From assembly GCA_020636195.1 (NCBI GenBank), contig JACJYH010000005.1, positions 124,001 through 188,000 on the forward strand: a DNA stretch of 64,000 bases. The letters are read 5' to 3'. The translations under genes were made by a program, and so were the position numbers. The notes under the pieces are model-generated. The model was not told the DNA's origin and ran no database searches. It saw only the letters and a program-made list of their open reading frames with translations. This document shows, piece by piece, positions 42,346 through 51,379 of this stretch; the first letter of the stretch is position 1; the number at the start of each line of letters is the position of its first letter. Source of the stretch: Lewinellaceae bacterium. Its GTDB lineage: Bacteria > Bacteroidota > Bacteroidia > Chitinophagales > Saprospiraceae.

Positions 42346-43380
42346 ATGTTCATAAGTAGTGGTCAGGCATCTATTAAAGGAATAGTGTTACATAGTCTAT
42401 TGAAAAATGAAAGCCAAAATGACTTAAAAATTTCTAAAAATCTGCTTCGTATTGATGCCACATCAGAAAAACTTCTTCTTAGATTATTGGTAGATAATTT
42501 TAAAGTTCCTGAGTTTTACCATTTTCGACATTCGTCGGATCAATTGAAACTCAATCCCGTATTTTCATATATTAGAGAAATATTTGAACAACAAAACGCC
42601 TTCATTGACCAATCTTCCCACATTGTCCGTCATTTGTGGGAATGCTCTACCCATCCAAATATAAAATCGGGTGATGTGATGATTGCCTATATTCGAGAGA
42701 TCATTGTTGAAGATGAAATATTAGATGCAGTGAGTATCATCAAAGTCGAGAATCTCGAAGAAATTTTAGTGCAGGATGATGGTTCTTTAAGATCACAAGT
42801 AGGTATCGATGTAGGTAAAATAGATAAAGGTTGCTTGATATTCAATACAATGGAGAACGATGGATTTAAAATTCTCAATATCGACCATAGTAATACGCAG
42901 AAGGAAGCATTGTACTGGAGAGAAAATTTTTTAAATATCACACCTTTGAAGAATGGTTATCAACAAACAACACACTATATCCAAGCGACCAGATCGTTCA
43001 TGAAAGACAGATTGTTAGATGGCGAACTATTGGAGAAAACCGAGCAGATCGGTATCATGAAGCGATCTCAGGATTATTTCAAGCATCATGAACAATTTTC
43101 GGAAGAAGAATATGCTATCAATGTGTTCAAAAATGATGCCGTAGCTGATGCCTTCAAGGAATATAAAGAAACGTATGCATCAGAGAAATCCACGCAACTT
43201 CTTAATGATTTTGAGATATCGGATCAAGCAGTAAAAAGACAGTCTAAGGTTTTCAAAAGTATCATAAAATTGGATAAAAATTTTCATATTTATGTACATG
43301 GAGATAGGAATCTCATCCAGAAAGGAGTAGATGACAATGGTAAAAAATACTATGTTTTATACTACGATAATGAAATTTAA
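42346..43380 (+). CDS. Nucleoid-associated protein, NdpA/YejK-like
   Basis: The 344-residue protein matches the nucleoid-associated family (37-kDa type). The start FISSGQASIKGIVLHSLLKN, the block LSHIVRHLWECSTHPNIKSGDVMIAYIREI-like (residues 85-125) and the central DDGSLRSQVGIDVGKIDKGCLIFN are present, with a basic DNA-contacting end. In E. coli YejK binds DNA and topoisomerases. Bacteroidota members also occur near defence genes, but none is here. It overlaps the NamZ-like gene by 11 bases. Function is inferred from the family. Confidence 0.8.
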   Translation: MFISSGQASIKGIVLHSLLKNESQNDLKISKNLLRIDATSEKLLLRLLVDNFKVPEFYHFRHSSDQLKLNPVFSYIREIFEQQNAFIDQSSHIVRHLWECSTHPNIKSGDVMIAYIREIIVEDEILDAVSIIKVENLEEILVQDDGSLRSQVGIDVGKIDKGCLIFNTMENDGFKILNIDHSNTQKEALYWRENFLNITPLKNGYQQTTHYIQATRSFMKDRLLDGELLEKTEQIGIMKRSQDYFKHHEQFSEEEYAINVFKNDAVADAFKEYKETYASEKSTQLLNDFEISDQAVKRQSKVFKSIIKLDKNFHIYVHGDRNLIQKGVDDNGKKYYVLYYDNEI

Positions 43381-44617
43381 CCGTTTAAAGAAATCTAAAA
43401 CCCACACCATGAATTTTTGGATGCTCAGTATTCTTACCTTACTAATAGGCACTTGCAAACCACCACAAGAAAGTCATACTTTTTTGGTCCCACATATAGT
43501 GAAGGACAGTACTGAAATCATCGTCGGAGCTGAACGATTGGGGAAGTATCTTCCATTGTTACAAGGCAAAAAGATAGGCGTAGTATGCAATCAAACGAGT
43601 CTTATTGGAAGTCAACATTTGGTCGATTCACTTCTTAAAATGGATGTAAACATTGTGTCTATTTTTTCTCCCGAACATGGCATTCGTGGTAATGCTGACG
43701 CCGGTGAATCTGTACAAAGTAGCATTGACCCGGTCACGAAAATTCCAATCATATCCCTTTATGGTGACCATAAAAAGCCTACAAAGGATGATTTGGCAGA
43801 CTTAGACATCATTGTTTTCGATATTCAGGATGTGGGTGTGCGTTTTTATACATATATATCTACATTGCATTATGTGATGGAGTCGTGTGCAGAGCAAGGC
43901 AAATCCATTATCGTTTTGGACAGACCCAATCCCAATGGTTATTTTGTGGATGGGCCGATCCTTGATCAGGCATTTACTTCTTTTGTAGGTATGCATCCGG
44001 TTCCGGTCGTGTACGGTATGACAATCGGCGAATATGCCCGAATGATTAACGGAGAAAATTGGTTGCATCAAGGGATGCAAGCTGACTTAACCGTGATAGA
44101 ATTGAAAAACTATAGCCTTAGTACTTTTTATGAATTGCCGGTACGGCCTAGTCCAAATTTACCGGAGATGAGAGCGATATTGTTATATCCATCCACCTGC
44201 TTTTTTGAGGGTACCACACTCAGCTTGGGTAGGGGAACTGATAAACCTTTTCAGTACATAGGTCATCCGAGCATACAATCTGAATTTTCATTTATTCCAA
44301 TGCCCAATTTCGGCTCAAAACACCCGCCGCAAGAAGGAAAAAAATGTTTTGGAAGCGATCTCTCACATGTAACTTTGGGTAGTATCATGGATAAAAAGGG
44401 TTTGGACCTTTCATTGTTATTAAAGTATTACAAGGAGATAAACGCACAGGGAGAAACATTTTTCCTAAAGAACAATTTTTTTGATAAATTAGCCGGATCG
44501 GATGCTTTAAGAAAACAAATCGTAGAGGGGAAGAACGAGGCAGAAATAAGAGCTTCTTGGCAACCTGACCTTGCGCGTTTTCAAAAAATAAGGGCGAAGT
44601 ATTTACTTTATAATTGA
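43370..44617 (+). CDS. NamZ-like (DUF1343) lipoprotein
   Basis: The start is taken as ATG at 43370, overlapping the previous gene; ATG 43409 is the alternative. The basic start MKFNRLKKSKTHTMNFWMLS and the lipobox LLIGTC make it a lipoprotein. The roughly 415-residue mature part has the DUF1343 order: LQGKKIGVVCNQTSLIG, FSPEHGIRGNADAGE, FDIQDVGVRFYTYISTLHYVME, VLDRPNPNG and RPSPNLPEMRAILLYPSTC. Family member NamZ is an exo-beta-N-acetylmuramidase that trims peptidoglycan fragments, so a cell-wall recycling role is likely. Secretion fits the outer or periplasmic face. Confidence 0.88.
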   Translation: MKFNRLKKSKTHTMNFWMLSILTLLIGTCKPPQESHTFLVPHIVKDSTEIIVGAERLGKYLPLLQGKKIGVVCNQTSLIGSQHLVDSLLKMDVNIVSIFSPEHGIRGNADAGESVQSSIDPVTKIPIISLYGDHKKPTKDDLADLDIIVFDIQDVGVRFYTYISTLHYVMESCAEQGKSIIVLDRPNPNGYFVDGPILDQAFTSFVGMHPVPVVYGMTIGEYARMINGENWLHQGMQADLTVIELKNYSLSTFYELPVRPSPNLPEMRAILLYPSTCFFEGTTLSLGRGTDKPFQYIGHPSIQSEFSFIPMPNFGSKHPPQEGKKCFGSDLSHVTLGSIMDKKGLDLSLLLKYYKEINAQGETFFLKNNFFDKLAGSDALRKQIVEGKNEAEIRASWQPDLARFQKIRAKYLLYN

Positions 44618-44621
44618 GTTA

Positions 44622-44653
44622 TTTGTTTAGATACAAAATAACACTTACATTTG
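44622..44653 (+). promoter_or_regulatory. Promoter of the tRNA gene
   Basis: TTTG (44622-44625) and TACATTTG (44646-44653) with a 20-base spacer form the cleanest Bacteroidota promoter in the window, 14 bases before the tRNA. Confidence 0.8.
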
Positions 44654-44667
44654 CGCCGCGAAAAAAT

Positions 44668-44741
44668 GGCGTGGTAGCTCAGCTGGTTAGAGCGCGCGAT
44701 TCATAATCGCGAGGTCGGCGGATCATGCCCGCCTCACGCTA
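44668..44741 (+). tRNA. tRNA-Met (anticodon CAT)
   Basis: The 74-base cloverleaf has a 7-bp acceptor stem (GGCGTGG with TCACGCT, G-U pairs at both ends), D arm GCTC/GAGC, anticodon stem CGCGA/TCGCG around loop TTCATAA, and T stem GGCGG/CCGCC. The CCA end is not encoded. The first pair and anticodon stem do not look like an initiator tRNA, so elongator Met is favoured; a lysidine-modified Ile tRNA is the other CAT option. The T loop is ATCATGC instead of the usual TTCRANY, so positions 54 and 58 are A and T rather than T and A. Confidence 0.9.
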
Positions 44742-44748
44742 CAATTCG

Positions 44749-44782
44749 AAGGTCTGTTTTTTAGTTAAAACAGACCTTTTTT
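44749..44782 (+). terminator. Terminator after tRNA-Met
   Basis: AAGGTCTGTTTT (44749-44760) pairs perfectly with 44767-44778 around a 6-base loop, followed by a T run. It can also end the convergent nuclease transcript. Confidence 0.88.
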
Positions 44783-44796
44783 ATATCACCTTCAAA

Positions 44797-45705
44797 TTAC
44801 TCATAATTCCACTTGCTCACCCTCAATCGATACCTTGCATCACTGACTTTCCACGATGATTTATCGATTACAGATTCTAAACTTGCTTGCTCTTTCTCTG
44901 ATAAAAAATCTCTAAAAAAATCAATGCCTGTGATCTGTTCAATACTATCAATGGGTACCATATATGATTGCAGTGGAAGAGTTGAGATTTCATGGGGAAT
45001 GAGAAATCCTATTCCTGCCTTCCCTTTTTCATTGTACTCCAGTAAAACCTTGTAAAAATATGATGGTACAGCGACACCGTTTTTACCGATATGTTTGCTC
45101 AAACCTTTTGTAAGTACTGGTCCGGAGATGATATATAATCCGTGGTGTGAATACGCCCAATCTCTGACATTTTCTTCCAGTTCTTTCCATATTCCATTGT
45201 TAAATCCTCTGAGCTGTGGAGAAATGTTACTCATATAAAAGGTCTCTCGCATTGCTGTAGAATCAAAAGACATATCACCCACTGGAACTAGGTGTCCACG
45301 TGTATAGCCAGATCCTGTGTAATCTGAGTGTACAGCTGAATGCGTACGTATGTCAGGATCCGGTGAAAAGCGCCCATTTCTTGGAATGTTTGGAACATTG
45401 AGATTTTCTCTATTCAAGGTGTAGGCTACCCACGATGATTCTTCATCTTTTTCTATGTAGCATAGACTGTAATATTTGTGATGTACCAATGTGCCATTGC
45501 AGGTAGGAAGATAGGTTCTGCCTAGGTCAAATGTCTTATCTATGGCAGTGGGAAGTGGTTGCTGACCGAAAAAATTTAAATTCCCTTTCTTATAATAAAT
45601 AAATCCTGCCACAGCTAAGATCAACATCAAAATAATGAATATTGTCACCCTAAATGTGGTTTGCAATCCTCCACGTGAAGGATAATTTCGCCGTAGTTGT
45701 ACCAT
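44797..45705 (-). CDS. DNA/RNA non-specific endonuclease, membrane-anchored
   Basis: The 302-residue product has one membrane segment (about 19-37) after a basic N-terminus, so the enzyme is likely anchored facing outward or secreted. The nuclease domain (about 60-280) has the active-site motif TRGHLVPVGDM, with His138 as general base, then FYMSNISPQLRGFNNGIWKELE, where Asn170 and Glu175 fit the metal-binding Asn-x-x-x-x-Glu pattern. The classic DRGH is TRGH here. The family degrades single- and double-stranded nucleic acid. The start overlaps the aspartate kinase stop by one base (TAATG). Confidence 0.9.
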   Translation of the reverse strand: MVQLRRNYPSRGGLQTTFRVTIFIILMLILAVAGFIYYKKGNLNFFGQQPLPTAIDKTFDLGRTYLPTCNGTLVHHKYYSLCYIEKDEESSWVAYTLNRENLNVPNIPRNGRFSPDPDIRTHSAVHSDYTGSGYTRGHLVPVGDMSFDSTAMRETFYMSNISPQLRGFNNGIWKELEENVRDWAYSHHGLYIISGPVLTKGLSKHIGKNGVAVPSYFYKVLLEYNEKGKAGIGFLIPHEISTLPLQSYMVPIDSIEQITGIDFFRDFLSEKEQASLESVIDKSSWKVSDARYRLRVSKWNYE

Positions 45706-46997
45706 TAATGTTTTCTTTTCATGCTTTGAATGGGTTTTACAACCATCTGCACTGTATCACTCAATTTTTCTTCAAACAGGATGAGTTTGTTCTTCTTCAT
45801 ATCCTTGAGCAGATCTATAGAATAGTGTCTTATAGTGATAAGTTCCAATTCTTCATCCCTCAATGTTTTGAAGTCTATTTGTATCTCATCTTCAAATCTT
45901 TTTATTCTCTCGGGAACTTGATTGACACATACCGTAAAACTGATGGCCGTATTGCGCATCATATTGACCTTCAGTCGATGCTTGGCTAATAGAGCGAAAA
46001 TTGCGCTGAGATGGTGTTCTGCCACGAAGCTAAAATCCCTTGTCGAGATGTGGATTAAGCACTGCTGAGGCTCAATTACAATTATCGGTGGGTAGGCGAT
46101 ATCTTGGAGATCAGCGATGATCGTGCCTTCACTTGTTGGTTCGCCAAATGGTCTGACATACAGTGGAATCTGTTTGTTTTGAAGCGGTTTGATGGTTTTT
46201 GGGTGGATCACCTTAGCACCATAATAGGTCATCTCTGTTGCTTCTCTATAGGAAAGTCTTGGTATTTTGGTGACTTCATCAAATAATTTGGGATCTCCGG
46301 TTAAAACACCTGGAACATCCTTCCAAATATGCATTGAGTTGGCATTGAGGCAGTACGAAAGGATGGCAGCTGTATAATCAGAACCTTCTCTACCTAAGGT
46401 AGTAGTTTCATTTTCTGTCGTGGAACCTATAAAACCTTGCGTGATGATTAAGGCTCCATTTTGAAGTTGAGGCAATAACTTGTTTTGTGCATTTACTGTT
46501 GTAGTATTCCAGTCCACTCTCGCGTCTCTGAAGGTATTGTCGGTTATGATGACGTCGCGAATATCTTGCCATTCTGGATGTGCATTTAGTGACTTTAGAT
46601 GATAGTACAATATTTTTGATGACATCATTTCTCCGGCAGATACTATTTGGTCGTAAATAAAATCATACTCTTGATTCGGTTCGTCATCTAGAATCCATTC
46701 TACCTCCACACAGATGTCATGGATAGCTTCTTTACATCCACTCTCACCCAAACCCAATGCATCGATAATTGTATAGTGATGCTCTTTTATTTCGTTCAAT
46801 TTTACTTTTGCTTGTCCATTCACAGCAAAGTAATCCTTGACCACAGATTCTAAAGCATTGGTGGTTTTTCCTAGGGCGGAGATTACAATTACAATAGGTT
46901 TATCTGTAAATTGCATGATGATTTTACCCACATTTCTGAATCCATCAACGCTTCCTACACTTGCTCCACCAAATTTAAATATCTTTATTTCTGACAT
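45705..46997 (-). CDS. lysC: Aspartate kinase (monofunctional)
   Basis: The 430-residue enzyme phosphorylates aspartate, the first step to lysine, threonine and methionine. The ATP-binding KFGGASVGSVDGFRNVG start, the GLGESG and DPGVLTGDPKLF-like segment (IWKDVPGVLTGDP) and the REGSDYTA substrate loop are present. The last 130 residues are an ACT-type regulatory region with the pattern FSFVAEHHLSAIFALLAKHRLKVNMMRNTAIS. No homoserine dehydrogenase is fused. It precedes the nuclease gene, with a one-base overlap. A TATTTTTG box on the minus strand (47017-47024) is a probable promoter 20 bases upstream. Confidence 0.94.
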   Translation of the reverse strand: MSEIKIFKFGGASVGSVDGFRNVGKIIMQFTDKPIVIVISALGKTTNALESVVKDYFAVNGQAKVKLNEIKEHHYTIIDALGLGESGCKEAIHDICVEVEWILDDEPNQEYDFIYDQIVSAGEMMSSKILYYHLKSLNAHPEWQDIRDVIITDNTFRDARVDWNTTTVNAQNKLLPQLQNGALIITQGFIGSTTENETTTLGREGSDYTAAILSYCLNANSMHIWKDVPGVLTGDPKLFDEVTKIPRLSYREATEMTYYGAKVIHPKTIKPLQNKQIPLYVRPFGEPTSEGTIIADLQDIAYPPIIVIEPQQCLIHISTRDFSFVAEHHLSAIFALLAKHRLKVNMMRNTAISFTVCVNQVPERIKRFEDEIQIDFKTLRDEELELITIRHYSIDLLKDMKKNKLILFEEKLSDTVQMVVKPIQSMKRKH

Positions 46998-47016
46998 CCT
47001 TGTACTAAATTTGACG

Positions 47017-47102
47017 CAAAAATATCAAAAGAAATTATTTTACCGATTCATTAGAAACTGAATATCATATTTAGCACTTCAATTGAATATTATTTACTTT
47101 TG
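47017..47102. promoter_or_regulatory. Divergent -7 boxes of lysC and the FAD/Fe-S oxidoreductase
   Basis: TATTTTTG on the minus strand (47017-47024) serves lysC. TACTTTTG on the plus strand (47095-47102) lies 32 bases before the ATG at 47135. Neither has a clear -33 TTTG. Confidence 0.5.
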
Positions 47103-47134
47103 CTTTTCAATGTTTATTTGTCATCAACCCTATC

Positions 47135-50005
47135 ATGGATATACAAGGTTTTAAGGATGCATGTTCAAAAGAAAGAGTTTCTTTCGTGTATTTTGATGAT
47201 ATAACTCTTGCACTTTATGCCAATGATGCATCTTTGTACCAAGTCCTTCCCTTGGTAGTAGCTATACCAACAGATGAGGATGAACTGATTAAAATTGTTA
47301 AGTTAGCCTACGCTTTTAAAATTCCTATTCTTCCTAGGGGAAGCGCTACTAGTCTTGCGGGTCAAACGACCAATAAAGCATTGGTTATTGATTTTACAAA
47401 ATACTTTAATGAAATCATTGAAATAGATAGTGCGCACAAATGGGCCATTGTTCAACCCGGTGTCAACAGAGATCAACTGAATAAAGCGGTGGTACATTTT
47501 GGCTTGCACTTTGCGCCGGATCCGGCCACAAGCAGCAGAGCCACTTTTGGTGGAATGATAGCAAACAACTCATCAGGGACAAAGAGTATAAAATATGGGA
47601 AAACCATAGACCATGTACTAGAGCTCAAAGTGCTATTGGTTGATGGAACGATCCTTCATACTCGACAATGCAGTGAATCAGAGTGGAATGATATTGCAAA
47701 AAGACCTTCGAAAGAAGGTAAAATCTACCATGAGTTTAGAAAAATCATTTTTGAGAATGCAGATGACATAAGATTAGCATTTCCAAAAGTAATGAGACGT
47801 GTGCAAGGATATCCTTTAGACGAATTTGTGGATAACGAAAATTGGAATCTCTCTAAAATATTCTGCGGATCAGAAGGAACATTGGGCATTATCTTGCAAG
47901 CAAAAGTCAATTTGGAACCTATTGCAAAACACAAGGCCGCTTTTACATTGCATTATGCTCATAGGATGGATACTGTAAGGGAAGTCAAAGAAATCATTGG
48001 TTTTGCACCTGCAGCGGTAGAGATGTTGGATTTCAATGTATTCGAGCAAAGTAGAAAACATAGAAGTCTAAAGCACATCCATCAAGCTTTGATACATGGG
48101 AATCCTGAAGCTACACTGTCAGTGGAATTTTTTTGTGTTTCTCAGGAAGAGTTGAAGGAGAGCATTCAGGCATTTACAAAGTTCTTGGAGGAAAAAAGCA
48201 TGGCGTATGCCTATCCATTACTGACCACACCGAAGGAATTGGATGATATGTGGACGCTAAGAAAAAATGGATTGGGCCTCATCATGGGGGATCCTGAAGG
48301 GAGAAAGCCTATTCCATTTATAGAAGATATGGCAATTCCCGTTGAGCATTTAGCGGATTATGTTAAAGAGATTTTGTCAATGTGTGAAAAATATGGCGTT
48401 GAAACCATCCTATATGCACATGCAAGTGTCGGCGTCTTACACATCAGGCCGGGATTAAATATCAGAGATGCTCAAGACGTCATTTTAATGAATAAGATCT
48501 CAGATGAAACATTCGACTTGGTCAAAAAATATCATGGATCTTGGTCGGGTGAACATGGAGACGGTAGAAATCGAGGTCATCGATTGAAGGATTTTTTTGG
48601 CGGGAAGGTATATCAATGCCTGAAAGACGTAAAGGATATTTTTGACGAAAAGCACCTACTCAATCCTGGGATGATCATAGATGTACCACCTATGGACACC
48701 AACATGAGATACAGAACGGACACAAGCCCACCGAAAGTGGACACACAATATCACTATCGGGAAGATACTTCATTTGAAGCCGTGGTTAATGCATGTTCAG
48801 GCGTTGGCGCTTGTAGAAATACTGCGGAAGGTACCATGTGTCCAACTTTCAGGGCAACAGGTGAAGAAAAGGATAGCACTCGAGGTCGAGCGAATGCGTT
48901 AAGATTTGGATTGAATCAGGATTTTGATTTTAATGGAGTAGCTGATCAAAAAGTAATGGATGTGCTTGATCTCTGCCTTTCCTGCAAAGCGTGCAAATCA
49001 GAATGTCCGTCCAATGTGGATATGGCCAAACTCAAATCAGAAGCGCTACAAAAACATCATGAAACACAAGGTGTATCTATAAAGGATTTTTTAGTCAATC
49101 TACAACCTGATCTTCCAAAGTATTTGAGTGGGAAATTTTCATTTCTTATCAATGTCATTCAAAAGTCACAGGTTTTCAAGTATATTTTGGAAAAGTTTGC
49201 GGGAATAGATCGAAGACGAACATTACCTCTATACTCTGATTATACATTTGAATCTTGGTATCAAAAAAATTACATTCAAAAGGGAAATAGAAATGTAGTA
49301 GCATTATTTAATGATACATATATTAATTATTACGAACCGGAAATTGGTATAGATGCGATTCGCCTTTTGGATGAATGTGGATATGATGTCCAACTGGTTA
49401 CTGTAGGTTGTTGTCAGAGACCAAGAATTTCAAATGGATTCCTGAAGAAAGCAAAAGAGGAAGGTACTTTGATGGCACAAAAACTAGATAGAGTTTTTTC
49501 ACAAGGTTTGCCACTTTTAGTATGTGAACCTTCATGTACATCTGCATTAATAGATGATCTTCCGGATTTGATAGATGATGTGGTATTGGCTAAAAAATTA
49601 AAAGACAACGTCTATGCCATTGACCAATTTTTACTTAGAGAAAAGGAAAGTGGACATTTACAAGGCGAATTCTATACCGATCAAGACCCAATCCACGCAT
49701 TTACCCATTGCCACCAAAGTGCATTATTTAATGAGTTGGAGGATAATTCATTTCCAAAGACTCAAAATGGATGCTGTGGAATGGCAGGAAGTTTCGGTTA
49801 CGATAAGAATCATTATGAGTTATCAAAGGCTGTGGCAAATATGAATTTTGCATCAATCGTTGCTGACACTGAGCCGGGACAAAATGTGATAGCCAATGGT
49901 TTTAGCTGTAGGCATCAGCTTCAAGATTTTACAGGATTATCTCCTAAGCATTGGGTGCATTTCACCCATTTTAAACCCAATTTTGACACTTTTTTCACAC
50001 CTTAA
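47135..50005 (+). CDS. FAD-linked and Fe-S oxidoreductase fusion (GlcD/GlcF- or D-lactate-dehydrogenase-like)
   Basis: The 956-residue protein fuses a GlcD-like FAD domain to a GlcF-like iron-sulfur domain. The FAD part (about 1-540) shows ILPRGSATSLAGQTTNKAL, the FAD-binding TFGGMIANNSSGTKSIKYGKTID, and the C-terminal HGDGRNRGH with its conserved His. Two Fe-S clusters follow: Cys554, 560 and 569 with a further Cys in the CPTFR region, and Cys614, 617, 620 and 624 in CLSCKACKSECPSN. The last part has two CCG-type motifs, GCCQRPRISNGF and NGCCGMAGSFGY, which in such enzymes hold a further cofactor or disulfide. It likely oxidises a 2-hydroxyacid (lactate or glycolate) and feeds the quinone pool. 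Confidence 0.9.
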   Translation: MDIQGFKDACSKERVSFVYFDDITLALYANDASLYQVLPLVVAIPTDEDELIKIVKLAYAFKIPILPRGSATSLAGQTTNKALVIDFTKYFNEIIEIDSAHKWAIVQPGVNRDQLNKAVVHFGLHFAPDPATSSRATFGGMIANNSSGTKSIKYGKTIDHVLELKVLLVDGTILHTRQCSESEWNDIAKRPSKEGKIYHEFRKIIFENADDIRLAFPKVMRRVQGYPLDEFVDNENWNLSKIFCGSEGTLGIILQAKVNLEPIAKHKAAFTLHYAHRMDTVREVKEIIGFAPAAVEMLDFNVFEQSRKHRSLKHIHQALIHGNPEATLSVEFFCVSQEELKESIQAFTKFLEEKSMAYAYPLLTTPKELDDMWTLRKNGLGLIMGDPEGRKPIPFIEDMAIPVEHLADYVKEILSMCEKYGVETILYAHASVGVLHIRPGLNIRDAQDVILMNKISDETFDLVKKYHGSWSGEHGDGRNRGHRLKDFFGGKVYQCLKDVKDIFDEKHLLNPGMIIDVPPMDTNMRYRTDTSPPKVDTQYHYREDTSFEAVVNACSGVGACRNTAEGTMCPTFRATGEEKDSTRGRANALRFGLNQDFDFNGVADQKVMDVLDLCLSCKACKSECPSNVDMAKLKSEALQKHHETQGVSIKDFLVNLQPDLPKYLSGKFSFLINVIQKSQVFKYILEKFAGIDRRRTLPLYSDYTFESWYQKNYIQKGNRNVVALFNDTYINYYEPEIGIDAIRLLDECGYDVQLVTVGCCQRPRISNGFLKKAKEEGTLMAQKLDRVFSQGLPLLVCEPSCTSALIDDLPDLIDDVVLAKKLKDNVYAIDQFLLREKESGHLQGEFYTDQDPIHAFTHCHQSALFNELEDNSFPKTQNGCCGMAGSFGYDKNHYELSKAVANMNFASIVADTEPGQNVIANGFSCRHQLQDFTGLSPKHWVHFTHFKPNFDTFFTP

Positions 50006-50060
50006 CTATACTTTAACAGCGGAAAAGAAACATTATTTTCCAATATTCCATTTATAGCAC

Positions 50061-50068
50061 TAAATTTG
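50061..50068 (+). promoter_or_regulatory. Promoter -7 element of the DUF1573 gene
   Basis: TAAATTTG lies 49 bases before the ATG at 50118. No well-spaced TTTG is seen upstream. Confidence 0.45.
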
Positions 50069-50117
50069 TAAAACAATTTTAGAAAGAATAATTTTTAACA
50101 AAATCAAATTAAATAAA

Positions 50118-50648
50118 ATGAAACAATTTTTCTTTGCTGTTTTGGTCATGTTTTCTTTTTCTTTGGTTGCTCAAAATAATGTAGAAAAAGCACCTGTACC
50201 TGTACCAGTGGACGTAAAAGCTGAAAGAGCAAAAGCTGTTACTGAAGTAATTGCTGCTACACCAGCGCAACCTGAAGAAGTGCCTTCAAAAGCCAAAATG
50301 GAGTTTGAATCTATGACGGTGGACTATGGTAAAATTGAATACGATAGTGAGCCATTGAGAATTTTAAAATTCACAAATACCGGAACTGAGCCTTTAATCA
50401 TCAAAAATGCAAAAGGATCTTGTGGTTGCACTATTCCTACTTGGCCAAAAGAGCCTATTGCACCAGGTGCTACATCTACTATTGAAGTAAGATATGACAC
50501 TAAGAGAACAGGTAGAATCAGTAAGTCTATCACTATCACAACTAATGAAGTGGATAATACACACCACATTCAAGTGGTTGGAGAGATTGGACCAAAGCCT
50601 GAGGATCTTACAGTTCCAAAACCAGAGCCTACTATTATCAAAGGATAA
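50118..50648 (+). CDS. DUF1573-family exported protein
   Basis: The 176-residue product has a signal peptide (to about residue 20, FSFSLVAQ). A Val/Pro/Ala-rich linker (about 22-60) follows. The DUF1573 Ig-like domain is about 65-165, with MTVDYGKIEYDSEPLRILKF, TNTGTEPLIIKNAKGSCGC (the family's SCGCT turn) and APGATSTIEVRYDTKRTGRI, then SITITTNEVDN. Members are common exported proteins in Bacteroidota with no settled function, possibly periplasmic scaffolds. The gene has its own -7 box and a strong terminator, so it is monocistronic. Confidence 0.88.
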   Translation: MKQFFFAVLVMFSFSLVAQNNVEKAPVPVPVDVKAERAKAVTEVIAATPAQPEEVPSKAKMEFESMTVDYGKIEYDSEPLRILKFTNTGTEPLIIKNAKGSCGCTIPTWPKEPIAPGATSTIEVRYDTKRTGRISKSITITTNEVDNTHHIQVVGEIGPKPEDLTVPKPEPTIIKG

Positions 50649-50671
50649 AAATAAACGGTTAAATAGAAATC

Positions 50672-50706
50672 TAAGCCACTTGAATACCATTCAGGTGGCT
50701 TTTTTA
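50672..50706 (+). terminator. Terminator after the DUF1573 gene
   Basis: A 13-bp stem, AAGCCACTTGAAT (50672-50684) with 50688-50700 (one G-T pair), has a 3-base loop and is followed by a T run. Confidence 0.9.
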
Positions 50707-50794
50707 TTTTCGATATCTTTTTTAATCATCTTATCCGCATTATAATTAACTATGATGTACCTTTGCACTGTAGCCACAGTTTAAGTTAATAAAA

Positions 50795-51364
50795 GTGTTG
50801 AAGTATCTAAGTAGATTAATATTGTTCCTTTGGGGATTTAAAATCACAGGGATTGACCCTGAGATTATTCCCAAAAAACTTTATGCGGTTTACCCACATA
50901 CATCTAATTGGGATTTTCCTCTTGGACTTTTATTAAGAAGAGCTATGCCAATACGAGTAAATTTTATTGCAAAAAGTTCACTATTTAAGTTTCCATTTGG
51001 ATGGATTTTTAGAAGTTTGGGAGGGATTCCTGTCGAGAGATCTTCATCCCATAATTTTGTGGATACCATGGTGCAGGTGTATAACACCCATGAAAGAATT
51101 GCTTTTGCCATAGCTCCAGAAGGCACTAGACGTAGAGTTACGAAATTCAAATCAGGTTTCTATTATATTGCGCTGAATGCTCACATACCCATTATACTTG
51201 TTACTTTTGATTTCGGAAAAAAGGTGTGTAATTTTAGTGAGCCATTTACACCTACAGGCGATTATAAAAAAGATATGTCATTCATTATTCAACATTTTCA
51301 AGGAGCAAAGGGAAAAAATGACCAAGACCGATGTCGCTTTGAAGATGAAGTCATTCACCAATAA
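50795..51364 (+). CDS. Lysophospholipid acyltransferase (PlsC-like)
   Basis: The 189-residue protein starts at GTG 50795 (or TTG 50798); TACCTTTG at 50758-50765 is its -7 box. The acyltransferase motif I is PHTSNWDFPLG (His35 and Asp40, the catalytic pair). Motif II/III positions are seen in SLFKFPFGWIFRSLGGIPVERSSS and FAIAPEGTRRRV. It transfers an acyl chain from acyl-ACP or acyl-CoA to a lysophospholipid at the inner membrane; the specific acceptor is not clear. The next gene starts only 15 bases downstream. Confidence 0.88.
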   Translation: MLKYLSRLILFLWGFKITGIDPEIIPKKLYAVYPHTSNWDFPLGLLLRRAMPIRVNFIAKSSLFKFPFGWIFRSLGGIPVERSSSHNFVDTMVQVYNTHERIAFAIAPEGTRRRVTKFKSGFYYIALNAHIPIILVTFDFGKKVCNFSEPFTPTGDYKKDMSFIIQHFQGAKGKNDQDRCRFEDEVIHQ

Positions 51365-51379
51365 GTAAATCATTTTAAT

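Noticed and set aside
44668..44741. Initiator tRNA
   Set aside because: The anticodon stem lacks the run of three G-C pairs next to the loop, and the acceptor end lacks the C-A mismatch typical of initiators.
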